Of a DNA stretch of 64,000 nucleotides, positions 35,543 to 47,050 are shown piece after piece. The notes below the pieces were generated by a model. That model was given only the letters and a program-made list of their open reading frames with translations, was not told the origin of the DNA and ran no database searches. Origin of the DNA: Symsagittifera roscoffensis (taxonomy: Eukaryota > Xenacoelomorpha > Acoela > Convolutidae); NCBI RefSeq assembly GCF_963678635.1, contig NC_087065.1:75151345-75215344 (forward strand), read 5' to 3'. The first letter of the stretch is position 1; every line of letters starts with the position of its first letter. Both the position numbers and the translations under genes were made by a program.

Positions 35543-36014
35543 GTTTGGGCGGACTAGGAGGTCTCAAGCTAGGTACAAAGGGGGTATAAAAAGGCACGAG
35601 TCAGGGGCATAAAGCGGCATAAATTTTAATATGATTGGCATGACAATTAAATCTTAGAGAAGTAATGGTGCTAAAACATGAAATGAATCTGCATGCTCTT
35701 AAAAATCACTAATTGAATTACTTTGGTAAGTAATTGGTGTGATAATGTTTTAAACACAATGATGGGGGGGCTTAGGTTATGCACAGGACATCTCGGTCTA
35801 AAAACTGCATTTTATTTTCAGATTGATTTGCAAAATTGAGTTGACGACCTAGCCGCACTCAATTAAAAACAAAAAGAAGGTCTTGATCAAGTTCACGATC
35901 AGCAGCATTTGAAGGAAGACATTTCTCAAGTTGGTTGGTTAGGTAATTCTCAAGTTGGTTGATAAGGTAATTCTCAAGTTGGTTGACACGTGAGATCATC
36001 TGGAGATTGTGACA
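35543..36014 (+). promoter_or_regulatory. Leader/LTR-like region with TATA box
   Basis: Directly after the macrodomain-like frame there is a strong TATA box (TATAAAAA at 35585-35592), followed by AT-rich non-coding sequence. Three 24-bp direct repeats (ttctcaagttggttg plus a variable end, about 35922-35993) lie just before the first gag-type ATG at 36015. This is probably the promoter and leader of a second retroelement copy. LTR boundaries could not be set. Confidence 0.5.
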
Positions 36015-37012
36015 ATGGCGGATCGCTTTTGGAAATCTATGCCTGCAGCGCTTAAGAGACCTACACTCGATGAACTATACAAACGCTTGAGGAATCTGGA
36101 CTACACCCAAGTCGATGAGAGGATGGCGGTGATGTTGAACGCCATCCTGCAGTTAGAGGCGCAGGGTGAATGCAGGTAATCAGCGACAGAAGCTGTTTTG
36201 GTGGTTGGCTACACGACGGAGAAGATATCCAATCAGGAGCAGACCAGATGATTGTCCTGGACCACGTTGATGGAGTCGAGAGGGGATTCGACTTGGCGAG
36301 AATTCCCAGCTTGAGCAATAACACGGAATATGGCGCGGGAGAATTTCCAATCCCCGCCAGACCGCCAGCGGGGTTCGCGGCCCAATCCACGAGCAGGCCG
36401 TCGTCTATGATACGGTCTCAACAGATGGAGGAAGCATACCCGGACCTCAGTAGCTTGAAGAGGGAACTAGAGAGGGCACAGAGGGAGAAAGACAAAGCGA
36501 ACCTTGACAGGGATGGCGCGAAGCTCGAGAGGGACCAGGCGAACCTGGAAAGAGATCAGGCGATCCTCGAGAGGGATCAGGCGTGGCGTGATCTCAACAT
36601 GATAAGGGCGGAGAACAGGCAAGAGCAGAGGGTTTGCGAGAATGAAGCGAACTGTGAGCAGCTGAAGTCGGAGATGGAGAAGCTTCAGAGAAGACAACGA
36701 GAGCTCGCGAGACAGAAAGAAAAGAGGACACGGACAACAGAGCCAGCCGCCACAGCATCGAGACCTGCCTCGCGAATGGAGGTGGACGAGGTTCCTAGGC
36801 CCAGCGGTCGGTTCAACTTAGACCGGGCGGCCCAGGTGCACATGAACGAGGGGCTGGAGGTGTGGATACCACCCAAGCCGTTGCCCTCTGTGGACAGTCT
36901 GGATACGCAATCGATACGACCATGGATGGAGGTCAAGCTCCCAGGGTACACTCCTAGTTCAACCACAAGTAGCAGCCAAGCCGGGTCGGGTTCTCAAGGT
37001 ACTACAGGATAG
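36015..37012 (+). pseudogene. Retroelement gag-type ORF with 7-residue coiled-coil repeats
   Basis: A first frame (36015-36179, 54 codons) starts MADRFWKSMPAALKRP and is predicted helical. A frame change leads to a 280-codon frame (36170-37012). That frame holds an Arg/Glu-rich coiled coil built on a 21-bp DNA repeat encoding LERDQAN-type heptads (about 36500-36580), then a basic stretch and a Ser/Thr/Gly-rich tail. It occupies the gag position after a TATA-bearing leader and precedes the SGNH-like region. There is no zinc knuckle here. It is likely structural. Confidence 0.55.
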
Positions 37013-37037
37013 GTTACAGTCGAAAGCCCGTGAAGAT

Positions 37038-37682
37038 TTGGTGATGGAAGGGCGACCTCTTACTTGGAGGGACCATTCAGTTAGGAGTGTGACAATCGCG
37101 AGCTACAAGAAAAATAAGGATGGCGCATACCACAGGCACAACCGAATGGTCTGGACGGAAGCCCAGCGGGCCAGGAGGGACTGTTTTCATGACGCGGCCT
37201 GGGCTGAATACTTCACTCAACCCAAGATACCGGAGGGTACGGTTCACCTGATTATAGGGGATAGCTTGATACGGGTGTTGACGCAGATCCAGTCACACTG
37301 GCAGGTTGGAGTCTTGAACACTGGCAAGTTGGAGCCAGGTGCAAGAGAGAGGCAGGTGGTTGTTCCTGACACCAAGGCTTGAGAATGCCACGGACAAGAC
37401 GCGGGAGACTGCTCCACTCCTCATCAAGCAGCGAAGCCGCAGATGTTGGCGTCCCTGGAGATGTTGGATATGGTGAAGATGTATACGGTCACTCTGATGA
37501 TGGGGACCAATGACGTGTCTAGAGGAGAGTCAAGGAACGTGACGAGGTTGCACGAGAAGATAAGTTGGATCCTTCAGGAGCTGAGGATCTGTTTTGATCC
37601 CGCCATACTCACCATCTGTAAGGTCCCATACAACATGAAATTTGACCAACGTGCGAGTGAAATGAATGGATACCAGCTCTGA
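37038..37682 (+). pseudogene. SGNH/GDSL hydrolase-like domain of the gag region, split
   Basis: Two frames share one domain. At 37038-37382, VHLIIGDSLIRVL gives block I, with the would-be nucleophile Ser in GDSL, and GVLNTGKLEPG could serve as block II. At 37443-37682, VTLMMGTNDVSRGESRN gives the block III GxND, followed by ILTICKVPYNM. The D-x-x-H block V is not found: the sequence changes at the hairpin at 37705. A 90-bp piece at 37344-37440 recurs at 38196-38290, so the middle was rearranged. Such hydrolase-like domains are known in some retroelement ORF1/gag proteins. This copy is inactive. Confidence 0.6.
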
Positions 37683-38958
37683 TGATGGGGAGTTCGCGAC
37701 TCTCGTGAATGTCACTCTCGTCCGGGGATGGACGAGAGTGGCATTCACGACATCCCCGGGCTACGCGAGTATGCCACCCGCTTTACAGTTTGTGTATGCC
37801 ATGTTGATCTTGATAGCGGAAGGGAGCGCGTGGCGGGTACTGATAGCTGCTCCTAATTGCGAGCTAGAGCCGACAAAATTGAGGCTTCTGAAGTCGGAGC
37901 TGGCGGCGGCCTGGGCTGATGTGTCTCATGCCTTAAGGGGATTCTATGAGCTGGCGGATATCCTCATAGTACTGGACGAGGTCCTCTTGCTTGAGATCTC
38001 GAACCTTGCTCGGCAGTTGAAGTTCAATCCAGAAATCAGGGACGATCACTTGACAATAAACAACTTGACAGCTAGTCTATGGTTTCGAGGAATGGATTTG
38101 ACAATCACAAGCTCCACCAGCAAGGCGAGGGGACCGACCAACGAGAGAAAGAACGTGGCTGGGGCCGAGAAACAATTGGAATACCGACTGACGCAAGAGA
38201 GAGGCAGGTGGTTGTTCCTGACACCAAGGCTTGAGAATACCACGGACAAGACGCGGGAGAGTGCTCCACTCCTCATCAAGCAGATATGGGAGTTTCTTGA
38301 GGGGCATCTAGAAGTGGCAGAGAGCAGGGACATGACAGTAGGAAGATTTGTCACAGCGGCGAATGAAGTCACCGGTGGGGGATTCTGGAGGGAACACGCG
38401 AAGGGTGATCTGAAGACGAGGAAGGATCACGAGATCTTGAAGTTCTTGAGCCCTTGTTGGGAGAAGAGGTACATGGCTAGAGTGTTCTATGCGAAAGATA
38501 CCATCTTCGACGCGTTCGTGCAGGAACTGCTGAACATGCCCATAAATCTCTTGCTGGCCCTATACTTAGTCTATTCCAGGTATCTATTTAACATCGGCCC
38601 GGCCTACATAATCAGTAGGGGCGTGGAAACACTACGAATTGACGGGTATTTGACACTAGTACTCTTGAATCATGGAGAACTGACCGCATTTCATCGATTG
38701 ATGAAATATGGAGTGCCTCTGTCGATGGGGAAGACTCATCCCAGCACGAAGACCTACTCGTACAAGTGTACGGCCGGACTAAAGACGCTGTTGTTGGAGT
38801 ACCTCTTGATGCAGAATCGATACCTGAAAGGCGAAGAGAAGAATCCTAAGACGAAGGAGGAATTGAAGGAGGCGAATGGAGGCATGCCTCTCTTGACGGA
38901 TCTGTGTCTAGCCATGAGATCTGACCCACTAGGGATGATCAGGGACTTAGTGAGGTAG
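37666..38958 (+). CDS. Long gag-region ORF, unrecognised
   Basis: 430 codons, the longest frame of the retroelement block. The first part contains a hydrophobic stretch (LQFVYAMLILIAEG). The middle (RDDHLTINNLTASLWFRG) and C-terminal half (KFLSPCWEKRYMARVFYAKD, helical repeats, LLLEYLLMQNRYLKG) look globular and mostly helical, as a capsid-like or linker domain would be. The N-terminus overlaps the SGNH-like frame in another register and includes a 19-bp inverted repeat at 37705-37748, so the real start is probably a frameshift junction rather than the ATG. It probably belongs to the same gag polyprotein. No enzyme motif is seen. Confidence 0.4.
   Translation: MDTSSDDGEFATLVNVTLVRGWTRVAFTTSPGYASMPPALQFVYAMLILIAEGSAWRVLIAAPNCELEPTKLRLLKSELAAAWADVSHALRGFYELADILIVLDEVLLLEISNLARQLKFNPEIRDDHLTINNLTASLWFRGMDLTITSSTSKARGPTNERKNVAGAEKQLEYRLTQERGRWLFLTPRLENTTDKTRESAPLLIKQIWEFLEGHLEVAESRDMTVGRFVTAANEVTGGGFWREHAKGDLKTRKDHEILKFLSPCWEKRYMARVFYAKDTIFDAFVQELLNMPINLLLALYLVYSRYLFNIGPAYIISRGVETLRIDGYLTLVLLNHGELTAFHRLMKYGVPLSMGKTHPSTKTYSYKCTAGLKTLLLEYLLMQNRYLKGEEKNPKTKEELKEANGGMPLLTDLCLAMRSDPLGMIRDLVR
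37705..37748. repeat. 19-bp inverted repeat (hairpin) inside the gag region
   Basis: gtgaatgtcactctcgtcc and ggacgagagtggcattcac are inverted copies with one mismatch and a 6-nt spacer. It lies exactly where the SGNH-like domain breaks off. Confidence 0.85.
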
Positions 38959-39028
38959 TGACCTGCATCTATGGGCCGGCAGTGACATACGCCTTTCCTG
39001 ACCCACTTGTGGCGGCGTATCGAAACTC

Positions 39029-40075
39029 ATGGCACACGTGAGCATAATAAGTGTGCCAGACGGAACAGCGCTGAACTGGTGCAGACAGGAGGAATTGAGG
39101 GCACGGATGAGCGACACGGTGCTCTCCGGGAAAGTGAAGGATCCCGAGCTGATGGTATTCAACTTCCGGGGACAGTTACAGTGCAGAATGGGGGGCAAAC
39201 GTGAGGGTCCCATAGAGGTCTACCCCATATTCTGCAATTTGAATCCCTTGGCAGCGGATAAGCAAGAGATGTTGAAGATCTCGGCATAGAAAGAAAGTTT
39301 TGACGTGGTGAAAAGAGAGCTAGAGATGATACTTGAGCGAGAAGTTCTGCCCACCACTGTCCCAGAGTTCCAGATAGTCAGAAGAATGACGCTGGGGATG
39401 AATAGCCCGTTGGTGAACCCATCCCTACACGCGAGAGCCACGGTGGAGTAGCAACAGAAGGAATTCACGGACGGTTGGGATCCCTTGTTCATTGGATACA
39501 CAGCCGCAATTTATTTTCACACGTGAGACATCAAAATAATTTCGTGGACGACCCAAGCGAAGAGGATGAGAGGTTCGATGCCCCCGAAGTTCGAAGTTCG
39601 GGATATCTTGAGGACGATTGAACAGTCCAGGCTGGAGAATATGCTGCCGGTTTGGGACGATGGAAGAATGATTGTGAAGAAAGGACACATAGTCTTGAAA
39701 GATGAAATGAAGTTCGCCACGAGGAAATATCGAGCGCCCTACGGGCTGGAGCAATTGGAGATGAAGCAAGAGGAAAAGGAGCTAAATGCGGCAGGCCCCT
39801 TATATGTAGCTCTCACGGAATACAAGAAGCAGGACCCAGCTACACCCTCACCCCTATCAGTGGGCACCCCTGGAGATAAGAGAAGCGGTCCCGTGGAAAG
39901 TAGGTTTAGAGATGTAATTGAGGGAAGGCGAGCTGAGTCAGAAGGGGAGAGCATGGATGATACTCTCAGTGAAGCAGGAGAAGAAATGAAGATGGAGAAC
40001 ACGAGTGAGCAGAAACCAGCTGAGAAGGATTTCACCACTCAGGAACTGATGCAGGACTTGAGTGGAGAAGATTAG
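39029..40075 (+). pseudogene. Gag-region frames, middle part
   Basis: Frame 39029-39289 (86 codons) continues readable past a TAG. It is followed by frame 39566-40075 (169 codons) containing ILRTIEQSRLENMLPVWDD, IVKKGHIVLKDEMKF and GLEQLEMKQEEKELNAAGPL, then an acidic tail. This block is characteristic of gag proteins of a widespread Ty3/gypsy lineage that carries an SGNH module. Stops and shifts show it is decayed. It supports reading 36.0-42.9 kb as gag rather than host genes. Confidence 0.5.
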
Positions 40076-40167
40076 GCGAACATGGCCACACCACCCCTGA
40101 CATCATCCCCTCGCAAAGACCTGGAACTACCCTTGACCAGCGAAACATCCAATATGGGAACGACTTC

Positions 40168-41443
40168 TTGAGTACCAAAGAAAGTAAGAAAAATACCTTC
40201 GAGGGCAATAAATGGATGTCCCTGAACACTCTGGATGAGAAGGCGTGGCGAGAATTCTTGAGTGAGTTTAACCAGAAAGCAGAAACCGAAGCTACACTGG
40301 AGAGTTTCAAAGAAGAATTATGGGACACGGTGGTAAAATTCGGGCAACCAGTTTTGATGGGCACCGGATTGGACGAAAAAACGAGAGAGGAGTTGTTGGA
40401 CAAGATGATCAAGCTGCGAGAAATGGAGCAGAAGACCAAAGATGATGAATGTAAAGACAGCTCTACTCTGAAACAAAAAACTGACAATAAAATGATTAGG
40501 GTTGAAAGGGAGGATAAGCTTAAGACTAGTAATGTGATTAAAGATTCTAATATCCTTAAGGCTCGAGAAGGGGGAGGAAAGAGTCGGAAGGGCTGGACCG
40601 GGACAAAGAGGTCGAATCAGTGATGGCAGTGACGATGCCCCCAAGCAAAGGTGTGAAGTCTCGAAAGAGGAAAATGGAGGTAGAGGAGTTGAATAGCCCC
40701 TCGGCGGATGCGATCTCTGAAAAGAATTTGAGGGAGACGGCTCCCATGGTTCTAGCGCGGTGGAAGACAACGGCCTACAAGGGCAGCTCCGAACCAAGAA
40801 GGCTGGCCGAGGTGGTGAAAGAGATAGAGGTCTCGACGAGTCTGGCAACGTAAGAAGACTTCAGACCTCAGAAGGCGATCTCGAAAAAGGGTTCGACGAA
40901 TGGACAAACGTGGGAAGTGGATGTTGGCAAAGAATGGATCTCGAGCGAGCATCAGGCTATTGGCAACCAAGTGGCCAGCGACTCTCTTAAGAAGAATGCG
41001 ACGAGGAATACGGCTCGACCTTGGTGGGTGGCTCTGGAAACAATGAAGGAACTGGAGGACTGTCTGAAGAAGCTCGATCGTGGAGTGTCCCGCAAGCGTA
41101 GCAATTGGGCTACCCAACAAAAAGCCGAGATAAACAAGTTAGAATTGGGAAGTCAGCTGAAACGAACCTGGCAGAACTTGCTGCGGGATTACTTCGAAGA
41201 GGCGATGAGAACACCTTCGTCCGCGTTGCCATTGATGGCAAATCCCTTCGTTAGAACAGCAAGGCAGCTGACGTTCGCATGGAGCCTAGAGGGAATAGAA
41301 TTAGACTTGTTGACCTCACACGAAAAGTTGAAGCTGGGCAACAAGAGTCTAGAAGCTTATCAGATGCTGGTACAGCACATCGCCAGAGACAATTCCGATT
41401 TGAGTCTAGCGAGAAGAAAAGATGCCACTTGTTTAATGAGGTG
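40168..41443 (+). pseudogene. Gag-region frames, capsid-side part 1
   Basis: Frames 40168-40623 (151 codons, NKWMSLNTLDEKAWREFLSE) and 40917-41444 (175 codons, RPWWVALETMKELEDCLKKL, NLLRDYFEEAMRTPSSALPL) are charged, helical and Trp-bearing, as expected for retroelement gag. The order follows the IEQSRLEN block. Frames between them are short and shifted. No zinc knuckle was found. Confidence 0.4.
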
Positions 41444-41601
41444 AATAATGTCAGTGATGTCCAACAGTACCGTCCAAGTGTGTCATGAGAGGGCCATGGG
41501 GAGCAAAATTACGGAGAGGAAAGTCTCCACGGTCATACTGAACGTGTACCAGAATACGGGGATCGAAAAAGAAGATGACTCCAGTCAATCTCTAGAGAAT
41601 C

Positions 41602-42822
41602 ATGGGAAACTTGACGAAATACGAAGATTCTACTACAAGAAATTCGAAGAGGGACATGAAGTGCATCGTAACTTGGCCTCGACTGAAGATTACTCGAAAC
41701 CCAATAAAAGGGAGAGTATCAATACGTGTCTGGAGTGATGGGAATAGCGTACAATCCTTTCTTGAATTCAGAAGCCGCGAGCGTTACAGGAATCACGAGG
41801 TGGCGGAGCTCTTTAAATTTTCGACGGAAAAAATAATTGAGATTGATTCAGTGGAACAAGAAAAACCGAGCCTAGGCCTGATACTTGAGAGGAAGCCAAT
41901 GGTGATCAGCGTACCGCGCTCGAACAAGAGAGTAGAATTGAAAATGGGGCGTGGGAATGGCTTGCTGATTACAAAATTAGGAACGGTTTGGAAGTTGCTG
42001 AGACCGTCCTGGTGCCCACATCCCCACTCAAGCTTGATTGAACAGGTCACGGAGCGAGTGAGGCTGGCACCGACGAAGGATGAAGACTTGGGAACTCTGA
42101 ATGTAATACACAAGCTGATCCTGGCTCAAAGCAAAGATTCGGGAGAGGCGAAGAGTCAACTGGGATCAGTGAAAAAGTTGGAACCCGGTAGTTGTCTTGA
42201 CCTGACGTGTGGAGGCGGAGAGCACACTTGTGATGGACTATCATGTGTCAGAGTGCAGTCCTTCCAGAAAGAAGATCTAGTCGCTTGGTTTGCCGACGTG
42301 ACAGAAAGAGAGAAGAGCGAAGTGCAGATAGTGGCTGAGTGTTACACGAACACTATTGTGAATATAGCAACGGCGTTGGGGTTCTTCTCGAGGATGTGCA
42401 GCTTAAAATCCCTGGAGATGCTAGAGTCTGAGCTCCATTTGGTGACAGCGCTGAGCGTGGAATCATGGCCTGGAGTATTGCAAATAACTCAGAAGCACAT
42501 CAGAGGGTGGTAGCTTGGGCTTGAGGCGGAAATGGGATTTCCCGTGAGCGAGGCTTATAGTCTGCCAGTAAAAGCGAAGTCCTTGGTGGGATCGGTCATG
42601 GTTAACTTATGTGGAAGCCACTATCCAATACACATGGCGATGGTAGAGGTATCCAGCCAGAGGATACTAATAGACAAAGCCTTCTCGGTACCCAAGTGCG
42701 TACGACTGGCTCGAAAGTCGCACCATTCACACAGACTGTTGAGGAAGATTCTGGGAACTGTACCAAGGGAACAAAAAGATGACTTGAGTGAAATCTGGAA
42801 ATCTGGGGAGAAGAACTCTTGA
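41602..42822 (+). pseudogene. Gag-region frames, part 2, with possible protease remnant
   Basis: A 303-codon frame (41602-42513) is followed across a TAG by 42532-42822. The second ends with a stretch (HMAMVEVSSQRILIDKAFSV) that vaguely resembles the C-terminal half of a retropepsin, but no D-T/S-G motif is visible. The segment from 41964 on is duplicated at 45511-47050 with complementary deletions. A purine-rich tract (ggaagagagttggtaggg) ends right at the LTR start at 42902, as a polypurine tract would. Confidence 0.4.
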
Positions 42823-42901
42823 GTTTGGATGGTGAAAAGACGAGTGACTTTGCTGACCCACCGAAATGCGGTTACGACGGGTTGGAAGAGAGTTGGTAGG
42901 G

Positions 42902-43955
42902 TGTGACAATTTTGCATGGTTGTGAATTTTGGGGCGTAGATAAAATTAAATCTGCTGCAAACTTCTCTAAATGACCACTGGCGCTGTATCTTGAGCAACA
43001 CTAATTATTCTGGGAATTCACTGCAGACGGCAACACGCGATGAGGACATCGATCTTGAGTCCGGGCAGTATGTGCCAATCGGTCATATTTGGAAGTTTGA
43101 CCTTCAGCAGCACGAGCAACGTAGTTTTGGGGTGAAATGGAGTTTTTCAAAAATTCGAATTGAGCCTGTCATGCTCAATTTTCTCGCGACAATTGAAAAT
43201 CTCAGAAATATAAGATCAGAACATTTGAACTACAATCGCGGGAAAGTGGTCAAAAACAGCAGCGAGAAATTGCTAATCGCAATTTCCAGACATAAAATCA
43301 CACTAGAGTAGAGCTGTCTTACCCCGAAATAGGAGACAGAACGATTACGATTACGAGAAGAGAAGATATTAATTAGAAGTGGACCAGAGTGAACCTTCGG
43401 CAGAAAAGTGGACAACCGAGGTCTCCCAATGGTCCAGCCCCAAAACTTATATCTCAAGTCAAAACTCATTTCCTTTGCTGGAATTCATTAATTGCAAATT
43501 TCTTGAGTTAAAACTTAATTCCCTTTAATGCTAGAGATGCTGATTAATTTAATTACTCCAATTCTCGAGTGTGTGAGTACCCAATTTAGTTTTCTTGAGT
43601 GTGTTTTATACTTGTTATGTTGAGGTAGGAAGAGTTATAGGTTGATCCATCTGAAGTGGATCAAAGTTCCACTGTCTAAAATGGAATGTTCCGACCCTGT
43701 TTTTAATGGCGTTCGCGTATTTTGGGTATTTTGGGACCTAAGTATGGGGACGTCCTTATTTTCTAGAATGGGGGTGTATTTTGGTAGTGGCCTTTAAGCT
43801 GTAACGAGGGTTTTAATCTCATGTCGCAAGTGAACCGAATTGTGACCGTTCGAGGTAGAAAAACACAAGAGATAGTGTCCCTGACTCTTGAGCCAATGGT
43901 TATAGGGCCTATTTTTCTTCAACCTCATATGTGACTTAAGTAGGCGACTGTTACA
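42902..43955 (+). mobile_element. LTR (3' LTR of the gag-bearing element)
   Basis: It begins TGTGACAATTTTGC directly after a purine-rich tract and ends GACTGTTACA, so it has the TG...CA ends and the short inverted TGTnACA typical of LTRs. It measures 1054 bp. It is duplicated at 47289-48318 and related to the solo LTR at 48927-49852. Frames inside it (42991-43311) are not genes. Confidence 0.65.
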
Positions 43956-45281
43956 CTAAGTATTACTGAGTTTTTTATTTAGTCGCTTTCCAAAATACTA
44001 GGAAAATTCTATGCCCGAGAGATATAACGGATGTCGTTCAGTTCGCAGGGCGGTATCCCTTGACGGCTCAAAGGACAGAGAAAAAAATTTAGGCAGAGGC
44101 TTTAATTTCGAATCTCTTGGTCACTCTCGCGGATATCTCTACAGTTTTTATAAATCAAGAGTATATGTTATTGCTTACAATCAGCAAATTTATTTAACAA
44201 AATTATCAGTAACAATTGGCCACTCTGTTTTTCACCATCAAGCCACTTTCGGAGTGAGTATATAATTTGAATTCAAATGTTTACTTCCTCTTTCTTTCGT
44301 AACGATGTTTGCTAATCCGCTCGTTCACATCTTCTTGTTGTCTCACAGAAAATATAGTCCGTGGTCGTAAAAACCAAATAGGGCTTTGAGGTAATTTTGT
44401 TGGGTCAAACAAATAATCACAACAGTGAATTGAGTTTAGTGATGTGACTTGGACAGTTTATGTAGAGCTTGGTGCTGCTCCACCAGTACAAGCAAAAATT
44501 AGTGGAACAAAGCTGCTGTTTTCCACATGCAGAAAATTTTTTTGTATTTTTGTTCACGTTTGATGTGTATGCGTCAGGTATGTTTTTAGGGCTGGATTTA
44601 GCATGGGAAGTGATAATTTTTACATCGAAAAAGCTTCGGCTGAAATGGCGTCCCCAGAGTCCATTCGCCTTGATGTCAAGTCGAGCGTCATCTTCAGTAG
44701 TGTCTGTTTTTTGAAAGCTTTCGCCTTCCAACGATTGAACTTTTCTGCAAAGGTATTTTCGGCTTCTTAGTGCTTGGTGAGGGGGAAAAGGTTTTGAATT
44801 AACCATCGGTATAAAGTATAGAGAAATACTGAAAGTGTACAATTTTTGCTGGAATGATATTCGATGATGAATGTTTATTGATTGTGGCACAAAATGTTTA
44901 TGTCGGTGTCTCGGGTACTACAGTTTGTGTATTGCTGTTTCTTCCGGTGTCTTCTCAAGGCTATAGTTAGTGCTTGGTAAAATCTCTTTCGATGCAGTTT
45001 TCCTATTCGTTTGTCCTGGCATGTTTTTTGTTTCAAAATAAGCTAGGATCAGTTTTTTATCTGGGTTTTTTGACATATTCCAGTTTTTTCGACCTAGCGG
45101 CTTTCTGGTTTTTTATCGCAAGTGTTTGTATCGCAAGGCTTAGCGGCTTCGCTTCTGTGTTCAAACTCAAAAGCTGATTTTTTTTCAAAATACAACTCGT
45201 TTTTTTTCTGTTTCTTTTTCTGTTGGCTATGTTCCTTCCTAATATTGGATATTCGCAGTAGTTTTTCTACTCTAGATAGAT

Positions 45282-45510
45282 ATGACTGACGAGGATGCAT
45301 TTTTTGTTACTGAAACTGTTGAACACGATTCAAATGTAAATACCAATAGCACAGCTGAAAGTCCGTCGAGTGAAATTAGAAACGAGGCTGATGAAGAAAG
45401 AAAGCCAAATAACCTAAGAGACGGAAAAAAGTCGAATCTTCCAGTGATGAGTCAGAATCTGGCGAAAACCAGGATGGGAAAAAGCGTTGGAAAGAGCTTT
45501 ACTATGACTT
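45282..45510 (+). pseudogene. Truncated, frameshifted copy of SETD2-like exon 1
   Basis: It starts with the same MTDEDAFFVTETVEHDSNVN as the intact gene at 52493 and keeps about 37 matching residues. A deletion of some 28 bp, where the intact copy has tcagtccataaaag and the Lys-rich run, then throws it out of frame. It ends at 45510, where the duplication joint fuses it to gag sequence. The whole 570 bp upstream of its ATG is also a copy of the intact gene's upstream region, so a promoter could still be active here. Confidence 0.9.
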
Positions 45511-47050
45511 GCTGATTACAAAATTAGGAACGGTTTGGAAGTTGCTGAGACCGTCCTGGTGCCCACATCCCCACTCAAGCTTGATTGAAGAGGTCACGGA
45601 GCGAGTGAGGCTGGCACCGACGAAAGATGAAGACTTGGGAACTCTGAATGTAATACACAAGCTGATCCTGCGTCAGAGCAAAGATTCGGGTGAGGCGAAG
45701 AGTCAGTTGGGATCAGTGAAAAAATTGGAACCCGGTAGTTGTCTTGACAAGAGAGAAGAGTGAAGTGCAGATAGTGGCTGAATGTTACACGAACACTATT
45801 GTGAATATAGCAACGGCGTTGGGTTTCTTCTCTAGGATGTGCAGCTTACAATCCCTGGAGATGCTGGAGTCTGAGCACCATTTGGTGACAGCGCTGAGCG
45901 TGGAATCATGGCCTTGAGTATTGCAAATAACTCAGAAGCTTATCAGATGGTGGAAGCTTGGGCTTGAGGCGGAAATGGGATTTCCCGTGAGCGAGGCCTA
46001 TAGTCTGCCAGTAAATGCGAAGTCCTTGGTGGGATCGGTCATGGTTAACTTATGTCTGTTGAGGAAGATTCTGGGAACTGTACCAAGGGAACAAAGAGAT
46101 GACTTGAGTGAAATCTGGGGAGAAGAACACTTGAGTTTGGAAGATGAAAAAACGAGTGACTTTGAGAGGCAGAACACAATCGGGAATGAGCAGTGCCCCA
46201 GCACCGGAGAAAAATGATATAACACATGAAAAGATGATGGAGTTGGAACCTCTACTGGAAGCTTTAGGAGAACGCAACCTCCGGAGCATATATATGACGC
46301 ATGGAGAATGCCCATGCCATTGTCTGGCACAGACGGTGTGGTACCCGGAACACTCAAACCTCTGCTTGGTATAGGACGTGGAAGAAATTCGGTCGATCGA
46401 GGGGACCCTCCTGGCGGTGAGTACAATGTTGGCGTTGCGATGGATCGAAGAGAACTTGACGAAATATCGGGAGTCGAAGACACCGACAGCAGAATCGATA
46501 CACACTATTGACTGCAGCAGGAGACTTGAGTTGTTTGAAACTGCATGCAAACTGTTCGCTATACCGATGGAGGTCAGGCACGTATGGAGCCGCATAAGAT
46601 TCTTCCCGTGGTTTCGAGCGACTTTGACATCTTGGTTATATGCGGTGACGAAGGATCACATGAAGAAACATCAGAAAAAACATCGGCAGTTCCTGGCGGA
46701 AATAGGACCAGAAGACTTCAAGAGACTTTTGCTGACCCACCGAAATGCGGTTACGACGGTTTGGAAGAGAGTTGGTAGGGTGTCTCGAGATAATATCAAG
46801 GCGAGAAAGTCAATATTGGAAGAGGACTTAGCGAAGAAAGTGAGCCTGAGTCTTCACATCTCCTTTTGCCGGAACAGGGAATCGAAAGTGAAGGGTTTGC
46901 CAAACCAGGCAAAGAGATTGGAAGAGCAGAGGGAGTGGACGCGATCCTAGGAAGAGCTGCTAAGGCAGAATACGGTGCCAACGCATCAGGTCCTAGCACC
47001 TCAAAGGCAAGGAGCACGAATTGAGCAGGGAGCTCAGTGAAGGATTCTTG
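45511..47050 (+). pseudogene. Gag fragment of the right duplication copy
   Basis: It matches 41964-42901 but is a mosaic. It lacks two pieces present there, around ctgacgtgtggaggcgga and ggaagccactatccaata. It retains about 570 bp (46164-46732) and the stretch after 46782 that the left copy has lost. The retained part gives a 190-codon frame (46378-46950) with helical, basic sequence (KDHMKKHQKKHRQFLAEIGP). No function beyond retroelement gag is inferred. Confidence 0.6.

Larger units (their letters stand above)
41964..45510 (+). repeat. Second segmental tandem duplication, left copy
   Basis: It begins in gag at gctgattacaaaatta, runs through an LTR and SETD2 upstream sequence, and ends inside SETD2 exon 1 at tatgactt. 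The next base (45511) restarts at the same gag position, so the copies are head to tail with a ctt microhomology at the joint. The right copy is 45511-52749. Divergence is a few percent, clearly older than the 6.87-kb duplication. Confidence 0.85.

Noticed and set aside
44417-44890. 157-codon minus-strand frame upstream of the truncated SETD2 copy
   Set aside because: In the right duplication copy the same stretch is interrupted by the non-LTR insertion and substitutions. There is no family resemblance and no splice signals.
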